From the NCBI GenBank assembly GCA_019114015.1, contig DXGG01000163.1:1-7881 (forward strand): a DNA stretch of 7,881 bases, given 5' to 3'. The translations under genes were made by a program, and so were the position numbers. Positions 1-5,030 of the stretch are shown in pieces; the first letter of the stretch is position 1; every line of letters starts with the position of its first letter. The notes under the pieces were generated by a model that was not told the DNA's origin, did no database searches, and was given only the letters and a program-made list of their open reading frames with translations. The stretch comes from Candidatus Onthomorpha intestinigallinarum (lineage in GTDB: Bacteria; Bacteroidota; Bacteroidia; Bacteroidales; P3).

Positions 1-168
1 TGTCAACACTGCGGACATAGTGCTTACAAGGACGGTACGATTCCGCGAAACGATACGGTATTTTTGGCTGCCGGCGGAATGCGCGGTCATTCGGGGGGAG
101 GCTTTTCGTCCGGTGGCGGATGGGGAGGCGGCTTTTCCGGCGGTGGAGGCGGAGGCGGCAGTTTTTAA
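1..168 (+). CDS. C-terminal end of a TPM-domain-like protein with CxxC motif and Gly-rich tail (5' partial)
   Basis: This is the last 55 codons of a gene that begins before the window; frame 1 is open from base 1 to TAA at 166-168. The visible part starts with C-Q-H-C-G, a CxxC pair that looks like half of a zinc ribbon. It then runs through a short polar stretch into a tail made almost only of Gly, Ser, Phe and Trp, ending G-G-S-F. TPM-domain (YgcG-like) proteins commonly end in such a tail, and in Bacteroidetes they often sit beside lemA, which follows here after 44 bp. The TPM domain itself lies outside the window, so the family call rests on the tail and the neighbour. Other Gly-rich membrane or secreted proteins remain possible. 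The frame and stop are secure; the product name is moderate. Confidence 0.6.
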   Translation, partial: CQHCGHSAYKDGTIPRNDTVFLAAGGMRGHSGGGFSSGGGWGGGFSGGGGGGGSF

Positions 169-212
169 AGTGAAAAACAAGACAGTAAAATATTAAATAC
201 AAGAATAGAATC

Positions 213-803
213 ATGAACAAGAAAATTATTCCCGTTGTTGTCATAGTTGCAATAGTCGTGATATTGGCAGGATGGATTGCAACATCGTACAATTCCATGG
301 TTTCCAAGGATGAGAACTGTTCGAAGCAGTGGTCCAAGGTGGAAAGCCAATATCAAAGACGTATGGATCTTATTCCGAATCTTGTAAGTACGGTTAAGGG
401 TTATGCTTCACATGAGGAAGCGACGCTGCTTAAGGTAATAGAGGCTAGAAACAATGCAACACAAGTGAAGATTGATGCGAACAACATGTCGGAAGCTCAA
501 ATGGAACAGTTTCAGGCAAGTCAGGATGCCCTTACGTCCGCATTGAGAGGTTTGAATGTGGTCATTGAACGTTATCCTGATTTGAAAGCGAATCAGAACT
601 TTTTGGAGTTACAGAGTCAGTTGGAGGGTACGGAAAACAGAATAGCGGTAGAAAGACAGCGTTATGCCGACATGGTCAAAGAATTCAATACAAAAATCAG
701 AAGATTTCCTTCAAACATAGTAGCCTCTCTTTTCGGCTTTGAGAAAAAACCTTATTTTGAAGCTCTTTCCGGAGCTGAAAATGCCCCTAAGGTTGAGTTT
801 TAA
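213..803 (+). CDS. lemA: LemA family protein
   Basis: The 196-residue product has the usual LemA length and layout. A short basic start (M-N-K-K) leads into one hydrophobic segment at about residues 5-24, a likely membrane anchor. A long, mostly helical domain follows. Family hallmarks include the N-S-M-V segment, R-R-M-D-L-I-P-N-L-V-S-T-V-K-G-Y-A at about 49-65, and the close F-P-S-N-I-V-A-S-L-F-G-F then G-A-E-N-A-P-K-V-E-F at the C-terminus. LemA is a conserved envelope protein of uncertain biochemical role, often encoded with TPM-domain proteins, as seems to be the case here. The ATG at 213 puts the anchor right at the N-terminus. No Shine-Dalgarno is visible, and the upstream bases are A/T-rich. 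The stop is 14 bp before parC, so co-transcription is likely. Confidence 0.95.
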   Translation: MNKKIIPVVVIVAIVVILAGWIATSYNSMVSKDENCSKQWSKVESQYQRRMDLIPNLVSTVKGYASHEEATLLKVIEARNNATQVKIDANNMSEAQMEQFQASQDALTSALRGLNVVIERYPDLKANQNFLELQSQLEGTENRIAVERQRYADMVKEFNTKIRRFPSNIVASLFGFEKKPYFEALSGAENAPKVEF

Positions 804-817
804 CGTTATACAGGCAG

Positions 818-3295
818 ATGGAAGAAAACCAAAACAATACACCATCCCAATATACAGGCAAGACCACTTCCATAAGAGGCATGTTTCAGGACTGGTTTTT
901 GGATTATGCCTCATATGTCATATTGGAGAGGGCTGTACCTCACATAAACGACGGACTGAAACCCGTTCAAAGGAGAATACTCCATTCCATGAAAGAACTC
1001 GATGACGGTCGGTACAACAAGGTGGCCAACATAGTGGGCAACACCATGAAATACCATCCCCACGGCGATGCTTCAATAGCGGGGGCATTGGTTACCATGG
1101 GACAGAAGGACCTTTTGATAGACTGTCAGGGAAACTGGGGCAATATACTTACTGGAGACAGTGCGGCAGCACCGCGTTACATAGAAGCAAGACTTTCTAA
1201 GTTCGCTTTGGAGGTCGTATTCAATCCCAAAACCACAACATGGCATCCGTCCTATGACGGACGTAATGAAGAACCTGATACATTGCCGGTGAAGTTTCCT
1301 CTTTTGCTTGCACAGGGAGCGGAAGGCATAGCGGTGGGTCTTGCGTGCAAGATATTGCCTCACAACTTCAACGAGCTGATAGATGCATCCATAGCAATAT
1401 TGCATGGAGAGGATTTCAGCATTTACCCAGATTTTCCTACTGCGGGACTGATTGACGTGTCCAAATACAATGATGGTCTGCAGGGAGGAAGAGTCAGGGT
1501 CAGGGCAAGGATAAAACAGTTGGACGCAAAGACGATAGTCATAACGGAGATACCTTTTACAACCACTGCGGACTCGCTCATAGACTCCATAGTCAAAGCC
1601 TGCGAGAAGAATCAGCTGAAAATAAAAAAGATAGACAACAATACGGCTCAGGATGTGGAGATACGTCTGAGTCTTCCGGCAGATACCTCTCCCGACCAGA
1701 CGATAGATGCCCTTTATGCCTTTACGGACTGCGAGATAAGCCTTTCTCCAAATTCATGTGTCATAGAAAACGAGAAACCACGTTTTGCATCGGTATCGGA
1801 CATTTTGAGAGCATCCACACAAAACACGGTCAACCTGCTCAAACGCGAGCTTGAAATAAAACTTGGTGAACTTAACGAAAAAGGCTTCTGGATTTCGCTT
1901 GAGAGAATCTTCATCAAGGAAGGCGTTTACAAGCTTATGGAAAAATGTACGAGCGACGAACAGATAGACAATACCATAACGGAAGGTTTGAAACCTTTTG
2001 TAGCCAACCTGATAAGGGAAGTCACCATTGAGGATGTGCACAGGTTGAGAAAGATTCCGATAGACAGGATTTCCAAATACAACAGCGACAAGGCGGATGA
2101 CAACCTTAAGGCGATAAAGGACGAGATAAAAGCTGTAAAATACGATTTGAACCATCTTACCGACTATGCCGTGGCATATTTCGAAAGAATAAAGGCCAAG
2201 TACGGAAGGGAAAGGAAAACCGAAATAAGGAATTTCGACTATATAGAGGACAGTTCGGTAGCCATAGCCAACGAAAAGCTCTACTGCAACTACAATGAAG
2301 GCTTTGTTGGTTACAAACTGAAGAATGACAGCTATATATGCGACTGTTCTTCCATGGATGACGTCATCGCAATAAGAAAAGACGGAACGTTTGTAGTCAG
2401 GAAGGTTCAGGAAAAGGAGTATCTGGGCAAAAAACTCATACACGTAGGCGTTTATCACAAAAATGACGAAAGGACAACCTACAATATGGTTTATCAGGAC
2501 GGTGCCTTCGGTAAGTTCTATGTGAAAAGGTTCAACATAACGGGCGTTATAAGAGGCAAGGAATACAGTCTTACAAAAGGCTCCAAAGGAAGCAGGATAG
2601 TGTATCTTAGCGTCAATCCCAACGGAGAGGCGGAAAGGATAAAGGTAAACCTGAAACCTGCTCCGCGAATGAGATTGAACCACATAGAATACGATTTTGC
2701 AGAACTTGCAATAAAGTCCAAGAGCGCCCAGGGCAACATCCTTACGCCGAGAGTGGTAACGACAATAAGCAAGAAAAGCGAAGGCGTATCCACTCTCAGT
2801 GCAAGAAAGATATGGTTCGACCAGTCAATAAGACGCTTGAACGATGATGGACGGGGATTGTTTCTCGGAGAGTTCTCGGGTGAGGACAGGATTCTTACCG
2901 TTTATGCTTCTGGTCATTACAGACTTACAAATTATGATCTGTCCAACCATTTCGATGACGACCTTCTGGTAATAGAGAAATTCAATTCCGAAAAACCGGT
3001 TTCCCTTTTTTATCTCGAGGCGGAAAGCAAATGCGTTTATTTCAAGCGGTTTTTGATAGAACAGAGCAACAAGAAGATAAATATTTTCGAAGAACAGAAA
3101 GACTCCAAACTGATATGTGTTTCAACGGATTGGAGACCCGTTGCGGAAATAGACGGCAAGGAAGTGGTTATAGAGGATTTGGGTGATATCAAGAAATACA
3201 GGGCAAAGGGCAAAAAAATATCAAAGGACGATAAATGCGATGTGAAATTCACAACTCCTTTGCCTTATGAGGAAAAGACGGAGGACAAACGGTGA
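818..3295 (+). CDS. parC: DNA topoisomerase IV subunit A, with an apparently frameshifted C-terminus
   Basis: ParC is the DNA-cleaving subunit of topoisomerase IV, which with ParE decatenates and relaxes chromosomes. The 825 residues show the winged-helix breakage-reunion domain: the K-Y-H-P-H-G-D motif at about 78-84, the catalytic Tyr121 in A-A-A-P-R-Y-I-E-A-R-L-S, and Ile171 in E-G-I-A-V-G-L at the DNA-bending position. A coiled-coil and tower region follows, then a beta-pinwheel-like C-terminal domain from about residue 480. No GyrA box (Q-R-R-G-G-x-G) is present, which favours ParC over GyrA; the sequence is of the Bacteroidetes type. Residues matching E. coli GyrA Ser83 and Asp87 are Ala85 and Gly89. 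The frame stops at TGA 3293-3295, but the -1 frame continues to 3357 with an acidic tail, so this annotated end may not be the natural one. The start at 818 fits the family N-terminus. Confidence 0.95.
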   Translation: MEENQNNTPSQYTGKTTSIRGMFQDWFLDYASYVILERAVPHINDGLKPVQRRILHSMKELDDGRYNKVANIVGNTMKYHPHGDASIAGALVTMGQKDLLIDCQGNWGNILTGDSAAAPRYIEARLSKFALEVVFNPKTTTWHPSYDGRNEEPDTLPVKFPLLLAQGAEGIAVGLACKILPHNFNELIDASIAILHGEDFSIYPDFPTAGLIDVSKYNDGLQGGRVRVRARIKQLDAKTIVITEIPFTTTADSLIDSIVKACEKNQLKIKKIDNNTAQDVEIRLSLPADTSPDQTIDALYAFTDCEISLSPNSCVIENEKPRFASVSDILRASTQNTVNLLKRELEIKLGELNEKGFWISLERIFIKEGVYKLMEKCTSDEQIDNTITEGLKPFVANLIREVTIEDVHRLRKIPIDRISKYNSDKADDNLKAIKDEIKAVKYDLNHLTDYAVAYFERIKAKYGRERKTEIRNFDYIEDSSVAIANEKLYCNYNEGFVGYKLKNDSYICDCSSMDDVIAIRKDGTFVVRKVQEKEYLGKKLIHVGVYHKNDERTTYNMVYQDGAFGKFYVKRFNITGVIRGKEYSLTKGSKGSRIVYLSVNPNGEAERIKVNLKPAPRMRLNHIEYDFAELAIKSKSAQGNILTPRVVTTISKKSEGVSTLSARKIWFDQSIRRLNDDGRGLFLGEFSGEDRILTVYASGHYRLTNYDLSNHFDDDLLVIEKFNSEKPVSLFYLEAESKCVYFKRFLIEQSNKKINIFEEQKDSKLICVSTDWRPVAEIDGKEVVIEDLGDIKKYRAKGKKISKDDKCDVKFTTPLPYEEKTEDKR

Positions 3296-3357
3296 CGGAC
3301 GATGACGGAAACGAGGAATTAAACGACAAGGACGGCTTACAGGCCTCCTTGTTCTAA
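3292..3357 (+). other. Out-of-frame probable C-terminal tail of ParC ending in a clamp-binding-like QASLF
   Basis: After the parC stop, the -1 frame is open from 3271 to TAA at 3355-3357. From 3292 it encodes V-T-D-D-D-G-N-E-E-L-N-D-K-D then G-L-Q-A-S-L-F. This is an acidic, disordered-looking tail, the kind expected at the end of Bacteroidetes ParC. Its last five residues resemble the bacterial beta-clamp-binding consensus Q-L-S/D-L-F. Restoring one base between about 3271 and 3293, for instance in the AAAA run at 3273-3276, would join it to the ParC body. The GTG at 3292 could in theory start a 21-codon peptide, but I think this is less likely. Possible causes are a real one-base deletion, a sequencing or assembly error, or ribosomal -1 slippage. 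The open frame is seen directly; its link to ParC is inferred. Confidence 0.6.
3326..3352 (+). other. Strong hairpin at the end of the parC tail
   Basis: ACAAGGA at 3326-3332 pairs perfectly with TCCTTGT at 3346-3352. Inside it, GGC at 3334-3336 pairs with GCC at 3343-3345, leaving C3333 bulged and a six-base loop. This makes about 10 bp of stem between parC and the next gene, ending three bases before the out-of-frame TAA. The bases after it (TCTAAAAAG) are not a U-tract, so it does not look like a classical intrinsic terminator. It could protect or process the mRNA, or just reflect coding sequence. No function can be assigned. Confidence 0.4.
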
Positions 3358-3370
3358 AAAGTACGGTGAT

Positions 3371-4201
3371 ATGAAGAATAAATTTTTTTTGATTACGGTT
3401 CTTGCCTTTGCAGTGTTTGGTTTTTCAAACCTCAAGGCACAACAGGCGGCACAACAGTTCAAGTTGAACCAGAGGGACAGTGCGTCAAGGGATGTGGTTT
3501 ATTTCTGTTGTACAGACCGATTGATTCTGACAAATGACAACATAAATCGCATGAATCTCGATTTGGTCGACAGCGCAACGGGAAATGAATTGATAAGAAA
3601 GTACACTCATATCGTAGACAAGGTCAATGACAGCATTATATTGTCGACATTCAGGAACGGATTGTTGTCCGAATTGCGTTCATACGGCTTCGAGGTTGCG
3701 GAAGTGAAAAAGGAGGACATGCCGAAGCAGTTCGACTTAAGACATCACACCGTTGAGGTGGCGCAACTGGAGCTTGAGGAGTATTCTTTTGTTGACAGCG
3801 TAAGCACAATGCAGGGAGAGCATCGTGCGATGCAGAAAATGCTCAACGGCATAAGGCTGAATGCATGGATTGTATACAACGGAGAGGACACCAATTCCAT
3901 GCAGATGTTTTTTTGTGACGAACAGATGACGGATGAATTCCACGGTTTTGTCGAAAAGGAATCGGGTAAGTATTATGCGAATTACACCCTGACCAGGATA
4001 AATCCAAATGATGCCTATATCCTTTCCGACTATACGGCAAAGGTTTGCGCAAGATATTTCTTCAATTTTCTGATAAACCGTTATGTATGGTTCCAAACAG
4101 GGGGACAGGACAAGAACTATTACGGCATAAACGAAGACAACGAACTGATGTACGACTCTTCGCCTTTTGACAATTTCGACATAATAACGCAGGAGGATTA
4201 A
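3371..4201 (+). CDS. Exported protein of unknown function
   Basis: I do not recognise this 276-residue protein. Residues 1-23 form a clear Sec signal peptide: basic M-K-N-K, a hydrophobic core, then S-N-L-K-A before Q-Q, with likely cleavage after Ala23, a common pattern in Bacteroidetes. There is no lipobox Cys, so a soluble periplasmic or secreted protein of about 253 residues is expected. The mature part is mixed alpha/beta in character. It contains a Cys-Cys pair at 46-47 and single Cys at 182 and 226, an aromatic stretch near 229-241 (Y-F-F-N-F-L-I-N-R-Y-V-W-F), and an acidic C-terminus. No enzyme motif, repeat or further membrane helix is visible. It starts 13 bp after the end of the shifted parC tail and shares the local ATA/AGG codon bias, so it is probably a native gene in the same transcript. 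Confidence 0.85.
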   Translation: MKNKFFLITVLAFAVFGFSNLKAQQAAQQFKLNQRDSASRDVVYFCCTDRLILTNDNINRMNLDLVDSATGNELIRKYTHIVDKVNDSIILSTFRNGLLSELRSYGFEVAEVKKEDMPKQFDLRHHTVEVAQLELEEYSFVDSVSTMQGEHRAMQKMLNGIRLNAWIVYNGEDTNSMQMFFCDEQMTDEFHGFVEKESGKYYANYTLTRINPNDAYILSDYTAKVCARYFFNFLINRYVWFQTGGQDKNYYGINEDNELMYDSSPFDNFDIITQED

Positions 4202-4246
4202 AGAAAACGTTTGTCGTTTGAGGCGTTTTATTCAAATCAAAATCCG

Positions 4247-4288
4247 TTTTTTTCTTTTCTGAATTCATTTTTTTCTTTTCAGAAAAGA
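4247..4288 (+). repeat. Two-copy direct repeat with 21-nt period
   Basis: The 13-mer TTTTTTTCTTTTC occurs at 4247-4259 and again at 4268-4280. The two copies are the starts of adjacent 21-nt units, 4247-4267 and 4268-4288. The remaining eight bases of the first unit, TGAATTCA, are themselves a palindrome, while those of the second, AGAAAAGA, are not. A 21-nt spacing is two helical turns, so two protein molecules could bind on one face; low-complexity slippage explains it equally well. Confidence 0.6.
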
Positions 4289-4293
4289 TTTTT
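4253..4293 (+). terminator. Candidate weak intrinsic terminator before trmH
   Basis: TCTTTTCTGA at 4253-4262 is a perfect 10-bp inverted match to TCAGAAAAGA at 4279-4288, with a 16-nt loop, and T5 follows at 4289-4293. The shape suits a terminator for the upstream run of genes. However, the stem is A/T-rich, the loop is large and the T-tract is short, so efficiency would be low. It lies only about 20 bp before the trmH start, so it might instead act in the trmH leader. Confidence 0.35.
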
Positions 4294-4301
4294 GCGAAAC
4301 T

Positions 4302-4315
4302 TGATTCCGGAATCA
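4302..4315 (+). promoter_or_regulatory. 14-bp perfect palindrome abutting the trmH start codon
   Basis: TGATTCCGGAATCA is a perfect palindrome, and its last base is the A of the trmH ATG. It could be an operator half-site pair for a dimeric regulator. Being fully self-complementary with no loop, it would form only a short hairpin in RNA. A palindrome this long is expected roughly once by chance in half of windows this size, so only its position makes it notable. Confidence 0.3.
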
Positions 4316-5019
4316 TGAATTTTGAAGACATACTCGATTACAGGCAGAAACAGAGGTATTATTCCGAATTGTGCACTATGATTTCGCCCGAAAGGGTTGC
4401 CTTGTTCGAAAAGGTGGTTGAGGAAAGAACCGACATGCAGTGCGTTGTTTTGGAAAACATATACCAGTCACAGAACGCTTCGGCCGTTTTGCGTACGTGC
4501 GACTGTCTCGGCCTGCAACAGGTGCATGTAATAGAGAATGACAATCTCTACCGCATCAATCCCGATGTCGCTTTGGGTTCGAGCCGTTGGTTGGATTTGC
4601 ACAGATACAACAGGAAGGCCGACAATACCTCGGATTGTCTTGCCTCGCTCAAGGCGAAAGGCTACATGATTGTGGCCACACTGCCTCACGAAAAGAACGT
4701 TTTTTTGAACGATTTGGATGTAAGCCGGAAACTTGCCGTTGTATTCGGCAACGAGTTGAACGGTTTGTCGCAGGCGGCGATTGAGGCGGCGGACATATAC
4801 ATGAAGATACCGATGTACGGTTTTACAGAGAGTTTCAACATATCCGTTTCGGCTGCCATAACGATGCAGAACCTTGGTACGAGGCTGAGAGAAAGCGGAA
4901 CGGATTACAGGTTGAGCCCTCAGAGGAGACTCGATACCTTGATAAAGTGGGCAAAACGCTCCATAAAGCGCAGTGATCTTGTGGAAAAGGAGCTCATGAA
5001 ACGATTGTTTGACTTGTAA
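4315..5019 (+). CDS. trmH: TrmH/SpoU-family RNA 2'-O-ribose methyltransferase, likely tRNA Gm18
   Basis: The 234-residue protein is a SPOUT enzyme that transfers a methyl group from SAM to a ribose 2'-OH in RNA. All three family motifs are present. Motif 1 is N-A-S-A-V-L-R-T-C-D-C-L-G, with Asn54 and Arg60. Motif 2 is V-V-F-G-N-E-L-N-G-L-S at about 142-152, with Glu147. Motif 3 is I-P-M-Y-G-F-T-E-S-F-N-I-S-V-S-A-A at about 165-181, with Asn175. Their spacing agrees with Asn35, Arg41, Glu124 and Asn152 of Thermus TrmH, and motifs 2 and 3 form the trefoil-knot SAM site. The N-terminal helices and the basic C-terminal extension also resemble TrmH rather than RlmB, which carries a separate L30e-like domain. 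The substrate (tRNA G18) is inferred from the family. The start follows a palindrome, and the stop lies 11 bp before the tex ATG. Confidence 0.88.
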   Translation: MNFEDILDYRQKQRYYSELCTMISPERVALFEKVVEERTDMQCVVLENIYQSQNASAVLRTCDCLGLQQVHVIENDNLYRINPDVALGSSRWLDLHRYNRKADNTSDCLASLKAKGYMIVATLPHEKNVFLNDLDVSRKLAVVFGNELNGLSQAAIEAADIYMKIPMYGFTESFNISVSAAITMQNLGTRLRESGTDYRLSPQRRLDTLIKWAKRSIKRSDLVEKELMKRLFDL

Positions 5020-5030
5020 CATTGAATGAT

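Larger units (their letters stand above)
4202..4314. other. AT-rich intergenic gap, likely transcript boundary
   Basis: These 113 bp are the longest non-coding stretch in the window. They contain a weak AAAACG/CGTTTT inverted pair (4204-4209 with 4224-4229), pyrimidine-rich repeats, an inverted repeat followed by T5, and a palindrome abutting the trmH start. GATTTTTG at 4287-4294 matches the Bacteroidetes -7 element TAnnTTTG at seven of eight positions, but I see no well-placed TTTG -33 element, so a promoter is only a possibility. No open frame or RNA gene is apparent. Confidence 0.45.

Noticed and set aside
121..165. G-rich run as a possible structural or repeat element
   Set aside because: It is simply the codons of the Gly-rich protein tail.
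807..860. Direct repeat TATACAGGCA at 807-816 and 851-860
   Set aside because: The second copy is inside the parC coding sequence and a 10-bp repeat is unremarkable; there is no symmetry or further copy to suggest a binding site.
739..1005. 88-codon + strand frame spanning the lemA-parC junction
   Set aside because: It overlaps the conserved ends of both LemA and ParC in another frame, and its product has no recognisable features.
1754..2683. Long open frame on the - strand inside parC
   Set aside because: It lies wholly antisense to a well-supported gene, its translation resembles no family, and it is best explained by the parC codon bias leaving few stops on the opposite strand.
3273..3352. 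Classical programmed -1 frameshift signal in parC, with the 3326-3352 hairpin as stimulator
   Set aside because: There is no X-XXY-YYZ heptamer in frame, and the hairpin begins about 50 nt after the A-run instead of the usual 5-9 nt. Slippage is not excluded, but the canonical architecture is missing.
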